Shown one piece after another: positions 53,677-61,438 of a stretch of 64,000 nt of DNA (its first letter is position 1; each line of letters begins with the position of its first letter). The notes beneath the pieces are model-generated. The model was given only the letters and a program-made list of their open reading frames with translations. It did not search any database and was not told the DNA's origin. The stretch covers positions 15,718 through 79,717 of the forward strand of contig JAZJXO010000014.1 of NCBI GenBank assembly GCA_040390855.1, in the 5' to 3' direction. The DNA comes from Parvibaculum sp040390855. Lineage in GTDB: Bacteria; Pseudomonadota; Alphaproteobacteria; Parvibaculales; Parvibaculaceae. Position numbers and translations under genes: made by a program.

Positions 53677-53986
53677 GGCTTGTCTCCATGCCAATGTGCG
53701 AAATGCACGAATGCTTGGACGTTAAAAAGCAAGGAGCGGACCAGAAAAAAATATCAGCAAATTCAACAGCTTAAGTCGATGGAAACGAAGATTTAAGGGT
53801 ATTTTCGGCCCCTCACCGGCAGTTTTTGCCGGGGCACATGGGCGTATTCGTTCAGGCCATTGCCATGACTGGACCTTGGTATGGCTTGAACGCTTCCCGC
53901 CTAGGCCGTAGTTTCGTGCAGTCCTGCCATTGCCATACGGGCCGTCCCTCGCATACGAGCGGCGCTCTTCGAGAAAGCCAAAAAAA
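53677..53986. other. Divergent flgE/moxR intergenic region
   Basis: About 310 bases without a gene. It holds the flgE -24/-12 promoter and a small hairpin CCGGCA-GTTTT-TGCCGG at 53816-53832. The phrase GCCATTGCCAT occurs twice (near 53859 and 53926). No T-run follows the hairpin. Confidence 0.5.
53728..53743 (-). promoter_or_regulatory. Sigma-54 promoter of flgE
   Basis: On the minus strand TGGTCC-GCTCC-TTGCT has the GG and GC pairs ten bases apart and the full TTGC; the -24 half is less perfect. The predicted leader is about 42 bases. Confidence 0.65.
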
Positions 53987-54832
53987 ATGAAGTTCGAAGG
54001 TACCAAAAATTACGTCGCCACCGATGACCTGCGCGTTGCCGTTAATGCTTCGATAACGCTTCAGCGCCCGCTCCTCATCAAAGGGGAACCCGGCACCGGC
54101 AAGACCGTGCTCGCCGAAGAAGTGGCCAAGGCGCTCAACGTCGAACTCATCACCTGGAACATCAAATCGACGACCAAAGCCCAGCAGGGCCTTTATGAAT
54201 ATGACGCCGTGACGCGTCTGCGCGACAGCCAGCTCGGCGACGCCCGCGTCAAGGACATCAAGAACTACATTTCCAAGGGCAAGCTCTGGGAAGCCTTCGA
54301 ACGTCCGAACCGCCCCATCCTGCTCATCGACGAAATCGACAAGGCCGACATCGAGTTCCCGAACGATCTGCTTCAGGAACTCGACCGCATGGAGTTCTAC
54401 GTTTACGAAACCAACGAGACAATCAAGGCCGCCCAGCGCCCGATTGTCATCATCACATCGAACAACGAAAAAGAATTGCCCGACGCCTTCCTGCGTCGCT
54501 GCTTTTTCCACTACATCAAGTTTCCCGACGAAGAAACGATGCGCGCGATCATCGAAGTCCACTTCCCCGGCCTCAAGGGTAAGCTGGTGCAAGAGGCGCT
54601 CAACATTTTCTACGAAATCCGCGAAGTCCCCGGCCTCAAGAAGAAGCCCTCGACCTCGGAACTGATCGACTGGCTGAAGCTTCTCATGTCGGAAGACATC
54701 TCGCCCGAAACACTGCGCGAGAAAGATCCCTCGAAGCTCATCCCACCGCTCCACGGCGCGCTCCTGAAGAACGAGCAGGACGTTCACCTCTTCGAACGCC
54801 TCGCCTTCCTCGCGCGCCGCGAACGGAACTGA
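53987..54832 (+). CDS. MoxR-type AAA+ ATPase
   Basis: 281 residues. Walker A GEPGTGKT at about 34-41, Walker B ILLIDEIDKAD near 105-115, sensor 1 ITSNNEKELPDAFLRRCFFHY with the arginine finger region. MoxR ATPases act as chaperones with a VWA-domain partner, and such a gene follows after 24 bases. ATG 53987 is chosen because family members begin MKFEGT-like; the frame extends left without reason. The target complex is unknown. Confidence 0.9.
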   Translation: MKFEGTKNYVATDDLRVAVNASITLQRPLLIKGEPGTGKTVLAEEVAKALNVELITWNIKSTTKAQQGLYEYDAVTRLRDSQLGDARVKDIKNYISKGKLWEAFERPNRPILLIDEIDKADIEFPNDLLQELDRMEFYVYETNETIKAAQRPIVIITSNNEKELPDAFLRRCFFHYIKFPDEETMRAIIEVHFPGLKGKLVQEALNIFYEIREVPGLKKKPSTSELIDWLKLLMSEDISPETLREKDPSKLIPPLHGALLKNEQDVHLFERLAFLARRERN

Positions 54833-54856
54833 TCGACCGAAGAAAAGGAGACGCAA

Positions 54857-56032
54857 ATGTTCGTCCATTTCTTCCACGAACTGAAAAAAGCCAACGTGCC
54901 GGTCACACTGCGCGAGTATCTGATGCTGCTCGAAGCGATGGATGCCGATGTGATCGAGAACAAGGTGGAGGATTTCTACTTCCTCTCCCGCGCCTCGCTC
55001 GTTAAGGACGAACGCAATCTCGACAAGTTCGATCAGGTCTTCGGCCATGTCTTCAAGGGCCTCGACCTGACGCTCGAAAACCACACGCAGCAACTGCCGG
55101 AAGAGTGGCTGAAGGCGCTCACCGAGAAGTTCCTGACCGAAGAAGAAAAAGCCGAAATCGAAAAACTCGGCGGCTGGGAAAAGATCATGGAGACGCTGAA
55201 GCAGCGCCTCGAAGAGCAGAAGAAGCGCCACGAAGGCGGCAACAAGATGATCGGCACGGCGGGCACCTCGCCCTTCGGTGCCAATGGCTATAATCCCGAA
55301 GGCGTGCGCATCGGCCAGAAGGAAGGTCGCCACGGCAAGGCCGTGAAGGTCTGGGACAAACGCGAATACAAGAATCTCGACGATCAGGTCGAGCTCGGCA
55401 CGCGCAACATCAAAGTGGCATTGCGCCGCCTGCGCAAATTCGCCCGCGAAGGCGCGCAGACAGAACTCGACCTGCCCGACACGATCAAATCGACGGCCAG
55501 CCACGGCTATCTCGACATCAAAATGGTCGCGGAACGCCGCAACAAAGTGAAGCTGCTCGTGTTCTTCGACATCGGCGGTTCGATGGACAGCCACATCAAG
55601 CTCTGCGAGGAACTGTTCTCTGCGGCCCGTACCGAATTCAAAAATATGGAGTATTTCTATTTCCACAACTGCCTCTATGAAGGCGTGTGGAAAGACAATC
55701 GCCGCCGCCACAACGAAAAGATGAACACATGGGACGTGCTGCATAAGTACCCCGCCGACTACAAAGTCATCTTCGTCGGTGACGCCACCATGTCGCCTTA
55801 CGAGATCACCTATGCCGGTGGCTCGGTGGAACATTGGAACGAGGAGCCGGGTGCGATCTGGCTCGAACGCGTGGCGCAAATCTATGAAAGTTCTGTGTGG
55901 CTCAATCCCGTCGCCGAGCGTCACTGGGAATACACGCCCTCGCTCCAGATCATCAAGCAGGTGATGGGCGAGCGCATGTATCCGCTGACACTTGAAGGTC
56001 TCGACAAGGCGATGCGGGAACTGAGCCGCTAG
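54857..56032 (+). CDS. VWA-domain CoxE-like protein
   Basis: 391 residues. Helical N-terminal half (residues 1-200, with a charged stretch EEKAEIEKLGGWEKIMETLKQ near 96-116) and a C-terminal von Willebrand A domain with MIDAS DIGGSMDSH near 236-244 and VGDATMSPYE near 311. Layout of the CoxE/YehP-type partners of MoxR ATPases. AAAAGGAGAC is the ribosome site. The pair probably assists metal or cofactor insertion into, or remodelling of, an unknown protein; no such target gene is adjacent. Confidence 0.88.
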   Translation: MFVHFFHELKKANVPVTLREYLMLLEAMDADVIENKVEDFYFLSRASLVKDERNLDKFDQVFGHVFKGLDLTLENHTQQLPEEWLKALTEKFLTEEEKAEIEKLGGWEKIMETLKQRLEEQKKRHEGGNKMIGTAGTSPFGANGYNPEGVRIGQKEGRHGKAVKVWDKREYKNLDDQVELGTRNIKVALRRLRKFAREGAQTELDLPDTIKSTASHGYLDIKMVAERRNKVKLLVFFDIGGSMDSHIKLCEELFSAARTEFKNMEYFYFHNCLYEGVWKDNRRRHNEKMNTWDVLHKYPADYKVIFVGDATMSPYEITYAGGSVEHWNEEPGAIWLERVAQIYESSVWLNPVAERHWEYTPSLQIIKQVMGERMYPLTLEGLDKAMRELSR

Positions 56033-56137
56033 CCGCTCCTGCACCTCCTTTGTCAGACACGGGCTTGATGCGGCACCGAATTTTCTGTGCGGGCGGACGG
56101 CTGACGCACTAAACTTGTCTCAACATATGGGGGACAA

Positions 56138-56527
56138 GTGAACCGCACTCAGATTATCAAAGCCGTGGCATGGGTCGACATTGCGGTCACCCTGCCCTTC
56201 ACGATACCGACCATCGCCTATTGGCTCATCGGCTATATTTATTATCTCGACCAGCAATGGATGATGCTGAGCCATGTGCCTGTCTTTGATCCGCTGACGC
56301 TGATGTTCGTCAATATCATGGGCGTACTGGGCGTCGTCTGGGCCATGGCGCGGCTGCGGACACCGACGGAGGAGCTTGCCCGTCTCGACGCGCTGGCCCG
56401 CATGGTGGTCGCCACCCTCATCATCCATGCAATCACATGGGGCGCGACACCGATCCTTTATGTTTTCGTCTTTACAGAAGTCATGGGCAGCGCGGTGCAA
56501 CTCGTCCGCAGGCGCGAGACCAAATAA
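56138..56527 (+). CDS. Small membrane protein
   Basis: 129 residues starting with GTG, with GGGGGA just upstream. Three to four hydrophobic segments at about 9-37, 50-72 and 87-120, arginine-rich C-terminus (VRRRETK). No recognised motif. Inner-membrane protein of unknown function. Confidence 0.6.
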   Translation: MNRTQIIKAVAWVDIAVTLPFTIPTIAYWLIGYIYYLDQQWMMLSHVPVFDPLTLMFVNIMGVLGVVWAMARLRTPTEELARLDALARMVVATLIIHAITWGATPILYVFVFTEVMGSAVQLVRRRETK

Positions 56528-56600
56528 AGTCTCGCGCTCTGCCGTGCTTTTGCCTTGATCTGCGCTAAACTCCGTTCCAACAGAAGCCAAGGAGCGTGAC

Positions 56601-56867
56601 ATGAGCATCCGCATCGTTGAAGCCGCCGTTTTGCTGGGCCTTTTGACAGGCCTTGCCGCCTGCATGGGCGACCCTGCGGCTGAACAGGCCCGCCTCGACG
56701 CCATCGACAACCAGAATTGCATTGACCTGGGCTTCAAACCCCAGACCGAGGCCTATGGCAACTGCCGGCTGAAGCTCAAACAGATCCGTGCGCAGCAGGA
56801 AGCGAATGCCGCACGCAGTTCAGGGATACAATTCGGCGTGGGTCTCGGCGTGTCCAAAGGGTTCTGA
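56601..56867 (+). CDS. Small lipoprotein, tandem copy 1
   Basis: 88 residues. Lipoprotein signal with lipobox LAAC (C21). The body has a shared pattern with the next gene: EQARLDAI...NCIDLGFKPQTEAYGNCRLKLKQIRAQQE. Two cysteines could form a disulfide in the periplasm. The C-terminus is Gly-rich (FGVGLGVSKGF). AAGGAG lies upstream. Family unknown; 13 bases before its paralogue. Confidence 0.75.
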   Translation: MSIRIVEAAVLLGLLTGLAACMGDPAAEQARLDAIDNQNCIDLGFKPQTEAYGNCRLKLKQIRAQQEANAARSSGIQFGVGLGVSKGF

Positions 56868-56880
56868 GAGAGGGCGTAAC

Positions 56881-57162
56881 ATGAAACAACTTCTCATCCT
56901 CGCCAGTGTTCTACTGCTCGCCGGTTGTGTGAGCGCCGAAGAGCAAGCCAGACAGGACGCCGCCCAGATGCAGGCCGATACAGGCGAATGCGCCCGCCTC
57001 GGTTTCAAGCCCACGACCGAGGGCATGAGCAATTGCATCCTCAAATTGCGGGAAATCCGTGCGCAGGAAGAAAACACAGAAGAACTGCGCCGCGCCAATA
57101 TGCCGGACCCATGGGGACCCTGGGGCCCATGGGGACCCTATGGCCCCTATCGCCGCTGGTAG
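56881..57162 (+). CDS. Small lipoprotein, tandem copy 2 with WGP repeats
   Basis: 93 residues. Lipobox LAGC (C17). Aligns with the preceding gene over EEQARQDA...ECARLGFKPTTEGMSNCILKLREIRAQEE, including both cysteines. It ends in a low-complexity WGPWGPWGPYGPYRRW tail absent from copy 1. The GAGAGGG ribosome site immediately follows the copy 1 stop. Likely a tandem duplication whose copies have diverged at the C-terminus. Confidence 0.78.
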   Translation: MKQLLILASVLLLAGCVSAEEQARQDAAQMQADTGECARLGFKPTTEGMSNCILKLREIRAQEENTEELRRANMPDPWGPWGPWGPYGPYRRW

Positions 57163-57173
57163 GTTTCCCTTTC

Positions 57174-57794
57174 CTAGACGGCGTGCGCCACACCCCAGTA
57201 ATTATATCCCGCAATACGCGGTGTGGACGGCAGATACATCTGCTCAAGCGTGTCGATCTTGAAGCCTGAACCTTCGATGATCGCAGGCATGAGGCGATTA
57301 AGGTTGCAGCCGCCGAAAAAGACTTTCCAGACGGGGTTCACGCGGTTCTGCCACTTGAGCACATCTGCGTCGGGCGCGGCGCCATGTTCGCAGAACACGA
57401 GCTTGCCGCCGGTCTTCAGTACACGTCGCATCCCTGCCAGCGCCGTCATCGGATCAGGAATTGTGCAGAGCGAGAAAGTGACGAGCACGGTGTCGACAGA
57501 TTTATCAGCCAGCGGGATCTGCTCGCCTGGCAGGCCGATGAACTCCACGGGAAACGAAACCTCCTTGGCGCGTTCGGCAGCGAGGGCCCATGATTTCTCC
57601 GACGGATCAAGTCCGATCACCTTGGTCACTTTCGACGCGTCGTAATAAGGAAGATTGAAGCCCGTACCGATGCCGATTTCGAGAACCGTGCCCTCGCACA
57701 GCGGCACAACTTTTTTGCGTTGATAGCGGATCGGCTTGGTCCCGCAAGCACAGTTGATCACATGCGGCACGACATATTTTTCATATAGGCCCAT
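57174..57794 (-). CDS. Class I SAM-dependent methyltransferase
   Basis: 206 residues. Motif I VLEIGIGTGFNLPYYD near 37-52, motif post-I VIGLDPSEKSW, motif IV region SVDTVLVTFSLCTIPDP, and RVLKTGGKLVFCEHG near 125. Methyltransf_11 type as in small-molecule methyltransferases (UbiE/phospholipid-like). N-terminal cysteines (NCACGTKP) are noticeable. Start 57794 is fixed by GGGGGAG upstream. Substrate unknown. Confidence 0.85.
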   Translation of the reverse strand: MGLYEKYVVPHVINCACGTKPIRYQRKKVVPLCEGTVLEIGIGTGFNLPYYDASKVTKVIGLDPSEKSWALAAERAKEVSFPVEFIGLPGEQIPLADKSVDTVLVTFSLCTIPDPMTALAGMRRVLKTGGKLVFCEHGAAPDADVLKWQNRVNPVWKVFFGGCNLNRLMPAIIEGSGFKIDTLEQMYLPSTPRIAGYNYWGVAHAV

Positions 57795-57844
57795 CAGTGC
57801 ATCTCCCCCTTTTGATTTTGCACAAGTATGAGCGCGGATAAGCC

Positions 57845-58705
57845 TCAGCGCCACTCCGAAACGCCGAAGCGCAGCAAACGGTCGCCGCCGAGCGGCCCGA
57901 CAATCCGGCCCCGCCCTTTGAGGCCGAAGGCGGCTGCATGAAATTGGCGTTTTTCACGCAAGACACTCGCACGTTTGACGCCTTTGGAGAGCGTTTCCCA
58001 AACATCTTCAGGTGGCATGAGGCCGGTGGCGTCGGCACGCGCGCGGGCTTCATAGGCGCGGGCGACGAAGGGGTCGGCAATGCTGCGATGGGATTTCTTC
58101 GCGGACGGCCACAGGCACGCGTCAGACAATGCGGCGGCGGCAAGCGCAGCCTGCGCAGCATTGTCGCTTTGCACTGCAACAAGATCGGCAACGCCCGATG
58201 TGGGGAAATGGCGGTGCGCGCCTGCCAGCGCCACACCGCCCTCGCCGATGCGCGGTCCCAAAGCCTGCACAAACTCACCCATGATAAGCGGCAACGAAAC
58301 AAGATCAGACGGCAGAACGACGCCCGCGACATGAAAGGCCAGCGCATCGCCAAGCACGGCGACCGCAAAGGACAACTTACCCGCATGGCGCATGGCACGC
58401 ATCACATCATCGCAAACCGCACCGGGCAACGCCACGAGAAGCGGCGGCGCGGCGGTCGCGCCGAGCGCCTGACCGAAACTGCGCGCCATATCCAGCGCCT
58501 GACGGGCGGCAAGCCCGCGCGGCAGAATATCGAACGAGCCGCGCGACATGAGATCGGCGTCCGACATCAGGCTGTCGGCAATTTCCCGCGCGGCATCAAG
58601 CCCCGCCGCAACCGCAGCATGGGCATCCGGCCCCGAAGCCGCAAAGCGCAGGGCGCCCGGCCAGAGTTCGAATGACTTTTCCGCATATGAATCAAGGGTC
58701 AGCAT
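57845..58705 (-). CDS. Unrecognised soluble protein
   Basis: 286 residues from MLTLDSYAEKSF; Ala-rich (AHAAVAAGLDAAREIADSL near 28-46, AAQAALAAAALSDACL near 185), soluble, with a glycine-rich C-terminus (FGLKGRGRIVGPLGGDRLLRFG). No catalytic motif that I can name. The frame is open 17 codons further to a GTG at 58756. It is 50 bases upstream of the methyltransferase and in the same direction, so the two may be cotranscribed. Confidence 0.55.
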   Translation of the reverse strand: MLTLDSYAEKSFELWPGALRFAASGPDAHAAVAAGLDAAREIADSLMSDADLMSRGSFDILPRGLAARQALDMARSFGQALGATAAPPLLVALPGAVCDDVMRAMRHAGKLSFAVAVLGDALAFHVAGVVLPSDLVSLPLIMGEFVQALGPRIGEGGVALAGAHRHFPTSGVADLVAVQSDNAAQAALAAAALSDACLWPSAKKSHRSIADPFVARAYEARARADATGLMPPEDVWETLSKGVKRASVLREKRQFHAAAFGLKGRGRIVGPLGGDRLLRFGVSEWR

Positions 58706-58808
58706 CCCCTGTTTTCTCAACTGCAAAGGCGCTTGTCCAGTGATGAAACATGTCACGAAATCGGGGCGCGAACATTCAGAGAAAAGGATGAGGTTTTCCC
58801 GACATCAT

Positions 58809-59192
58809 CTACTCCACAACCCGCACATCCTGATCTGTCTGCATCACCGAAATTTGATTGAAGCGTTTGACGTAGATCGCTTTGATCTCGCGCAAGGATC
58901 TCGCCGCATCCTCACTTGCCGGATGCACGATGATCACAAGTTTTGTGCGTTCCGTAATCGGCGCAACGCGCGCATCGCGCCATTGGCCATAGCCGTCGAT
59001 CACGGTGAGACCTTCGGGGAAACGCGGCGTCACATCACGCGCCAGAAAATCACGCCACTGGGCCTCTTCAACCTGTCCCCCGTCCGGACGCGACATGCCG
59101 AAATAGAGAACCGTCTGCACAGCCGCACTGTCCGCATAAGCGGGGATGTAAGAGACCAGAATAAAAACGAAAGCGAAAAATCCCCGACGCAT
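58809..59192 (-). CDS. Secreted DUF3574-like protein
   Basis: 127 residues with signal peptide (FFAFVFILVSYIPAYA). The mature part has the pattern TVLYFGMSRPDGGQVEEAQWRDFLARDVTPRFPEGLTVIDGYGQW, which I associate with DUF3574 proteins. A strong GGAGG ribosome site precedes the start. Function unknown; periplasmic. Confidence 0.75.
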   Translation of the reverse strand: MRRGFFAFVFILVSYIPAYADSAAVQTVLYFGMSRPDGGQVEEAQWRDFLARDVTPRFPEGLTVIDGYGQWRDARVAPITERTKLVIIVHPASEDAARSLREIKAIYVKRFNQISVMQTDQDVRVVE

Positions 59193-59298
59193 GATGCCTC
59201 CGAGTTGAACACACTCAGAGTGCAGAGAGACGTCCCCGCTTGCAAGTGCCAGCGCAAACCCGCGCCGACAAGAAAACTCTATTGCGAGAAAGTAAAAC

Positions 59299-60330
59299 TC
59301 AGCTCACCCCGAGTTTTTTCTGCAAGCTCGTGGAGGACGTTGTGTACTGGAACGTCAGCTTCGCATCCGGATGCACATAGCGGAATGCCTGTTGCGCCAT
59401 CAGCGCAACTTCGTGGAAGCCGGACAGAATGAGTTTCAGCTTGCCCGGATAGGTGTTGATGTCACCCACCGCGAAAATGCCGGGCGTCGAGGTCTCAAAC
59501 TTTTCAACGTCAACAGGCACAAGATTTTCGTGCAGGTTGAGACCCCAGTTGGCAATCGGGCCAAGCTTCATCGTCAGGCCGAAGAAAGGCAGCAGCGTAT
59601 CGACTTCAAGCTCGAACTCTTTCTTGTCATTGTCCTGAATGGTCACGCCTTCGAGCTGGCCGTTGGCTCCATGCAGTTTCGTCACCTGACCGAGCAAAAA
59701 CTTCAGCTTTTCTTCAGCGGCGAGCTTCTTCATTTCGTTGACGGAAGCGGGCGCGGCGCGGAACCCGTCGCGGCGATGAATGAGCGCCATCGACTTCGTG
59801 ATCGGCTGTAAATTGATCGCCCAGTCGAGCGCGCTGTCGCCGCCGCCCGAGATCAGAACTTTCTTGTCGCGGAATGTTTCCATCTTCTTGACCGCATAGA
59901 AAACAGACTTGCCTTCATATTCTTCGATGCCGGGGATCGGCGGGCGCTTGGGCTGGAACGAACCGCCGCCGGCCGCGATCACGATGACCTTCGCATTGAA
60001 CGTGAGGCCGCCATCTGTCTTCACCAGCCACGATCCGTCGGCTTGTTTCGCGACTTCTTCCACCTGCTCATTGAAATGGAACTGCGGATTGAACGGCGCG
60101 GCCTGCTCCATCAGACGGTCGGTCAGATCCTGCCCCGTGACGAGCGGCAGACCGGGAATGTCATAGATCGGTTTTTCAGGGTAAAGCTCCGCACACTGAC
60201 CACCGGGACGGTCAAGAATGTCGATCAGGTGGACTTTCATATCAAGCAGCCCCAGCTCGAAAACCGCGAAGAGACCCACAGGGCCCGCTCCGATGACGAC
60301 AACGTCGGTTGTGATCGTTTCTTCAGCCAT
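59299..60330 (-). CDS. Thioredoxin-reductase-like ferredoxin-NADP reductase
   Basis: 343 residues. FAD-binding GxGxxG in VVVIGAGPVGLFAVFELG near 9-26, NADPH-binding VLISGGGDSALDWAI near 157-171, and FAVGDINTYPGKLKLI near 288. The CxxC of thioredoxin reductase is absent, which with the length places it among the YumC-type ferredoxin/flavodoxin-NADP reductases. A [2Fe-2S] ferredoxin gene lies 560 bases away and is a natural partner. Start 60330 is set by AGGTG upstream. Confidence 0.9.
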   Translation of the reverse strand: MAEETITTDVVVIGAGPVGLFAVFELGLLDMKVHLIDILDRPGGQCAELYPEKPIYDIPGLPLVTGQDLTDRLMEQAAPFNPQFHFNEQVEEVAKQADGSWLVKTDGGLTFNAKVIVIAAGGGSFQPKRPPIPGIEEYEGKSVFYAVKKMETFRDKKVLISGGGDSALDWAINLQPITKSMALIHRRDGFRAAPASVNEMKKLAAEEKLKFLLGQVTKLHGANGQLEGVTIQDNDKKEFELEVDTLLPFFGLTMKLGPIANWGLNLHENLVPVDVEKFETSTPGIFAVGDINTYPGKLKLILSGFHEVALMAQQAFRYVHPDAKLTFQYTTSSTSLQKKLGVS

Positions 60331-60380
60331 GACAACACCTGCCTGCAATTACCCGTCGGAAAAATGTGATTAATCCGATT

Positions 60381-60393
60381 TCACAAAATGTGA
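60381..60393. promoter_or_regulatory. Palindromic operator at the ferredoxin reductase start point
   Basis: TCACAAAATGTGA is a perfect 13-base inverted repeat that overlaps the predicted transcription start of the reductase gene. A third half-site (ATGTGA) lies at 60364-60369. It resembles half-sites of CRP/FNR-family regulators, but the spacing is not that of the usual CRP site. Confidence 0.45.
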
Positions 60394-60397
60394 CGCT

Positions 60398-60426
60398 TAT
60401 ATAGGTCCCGGGCACGGCAACGCCAA
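60398..60426 (-). promoter_or_regulatory. Sigma-70 promoter of the ferredoxin reductase gene
   Basis: On the minus strand TTGGCG (60426-60421), 17-base spacer, TATATA (60403-60398); about 68 bases from the -10 to the ATG. Confidence 0.55.
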
Positions 60427-60560
60427 GCAAAAACTCGCCGCTTCTGCACTCGATCCGACCTGCCACATGGTCACACCCGTCGTTTCTGCGAGTGACTTTC
60501 GAGCATCCATGCGTATTTTAATGCAGTGCAATACAGAAATGCTGTTGGGAGTGCCAGACG

Positions 60561-60857
60561 ATGAAATGCCACACAATGGCGGAGGTCCGCAGCGAAATTG
60601 ACCGCATCGACCGTGCGCTGGTCGCCCTCCTCGCCGAGCGCCTGACCTATATCGAGCAGGCCGGACACATCAAGGACGAACGCAGCGCCGTGCGCGACGA
60701 GGCCCGCATCGAGGATGTGGTGGCAAAAGTCGTGGCCGAAGGCGAAAAGACAGGCCTGCCCCGCCGGATCGCCGATCCGCTCTGGCGGCTCCTCATCGAG
60801 AAATCCATCGAACACGAATTCACAGTGTTTGACGGCAAGGCGAAGAAATCGGCCTGA
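60561..60857 (+). CDS. Chorismate mutase, AroQ type
   Basis: 98 residues, all-helical. EVRSEIDRIDRALVALLAERLTYIEQAGHIKDE holds the catalytic Arg and Lys of helix 1 and the loop; LPRRIADPLWRLLIEKSIEHEF is the third helix. Converts chorismate to prephenate in Phe/Tyr synthesis. A stand-alone enzyme not fused to prephenate dehydratase. It lies between the ferredoxin reductase and ferredoxin genes but on the opposite strand. Confidence 0.88.
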   Translation: MKCHTMAEVRSEIDRIDRALVALLAERLTYIEQAGHIKDERSAVRDEARIEDVVAKVVAEGEKTGLPRRIADPLWRLLIEKSIEHEFTVFDGKAKKSA

Positions 60858-60887
60858 GCGGCGACCGGAAAAAAATCCCGCCTACAA

Positions 60888-61208
60888 TCAGAACTGTTTT
60901 TCGGGCAGATCGACGCGCAGACCGTCCAGCGCATCCGTCACCTTGATCTGGCAGGACAGACGCGAATTTTCGCGCACGTCAAAGGCGAAATCCAGCATGT
61001 CTTCTTCCATGGTTTCGGGCTTGCCGACCTTATCGGTCCATTCGGCCTGCACATAGACATGGCAGGTGGCGCAGGCGCAGGCGCCGCCGCAATCGGCGTC
61101 AATGCCGGGAACCATGTTCTTGATTGCAGCTTCCATAACGGTCATGCCGTTTTCAACGGTGACCGAATGTTCTTTGCCGTCATGTTCAACAAAAGTGATC
61201 TTCGCCAT
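60888..61208 (-). CDS. Adrenodoxin-type [2Fe-2S] ferredoxin
   Basis: 106 residues. Cluster ligands C40, C46, C49 (CGGACACATC) and C86 (SRLSCQI), the C-x5-C-x2-C spacing of adrenodoxin-like ferredoxins. Acidic surface patch ETMEEDMLDFAFDV. Electron carrier in Fe-S cluster assembly or with oxygenases; the reductase encoded at 59299-60330 could reduce it. Confidence 0.94.
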   Translation of the reverse strand: MAKITFVEHDGKEHSVTVENGMTVMEAAIKNMVPGIDADCGGACACATCHVYVQAEWTDKVGKPETMEEDMLDFAFDVRENSRLSCQIKVTDALDGLRVDLPEKQF

Positions 61209-61438
61209 GTCTGCTGCCGGATGTTCTGAATAAGGGAATAACGTAAATCAGTGTCCGTCCTCCTTCTTGGGGAACGCGCGGACCGAACGGAGTTAGCACG
61301 CTCGAAAAGCCACGTCAAAGCTAGCTTTTCCTCTGAGAGATAGCTGCTTTCCAGACAGAGAGCGAGCCCGCGTTGCACGGGCGTCACCGACACCTCATAG
61401 TTTAGCCAAAACCACTTGTCCTCAAGGGGGATACGCCG

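Noticed and set aside
53852..56044. 730-codon open frame on the minus strand
   Set aside because: It is antisense to moxR and the VWA gene, which have clear motifs; long antisense frames are a codon-bias effect of GC-rich coding DNA.
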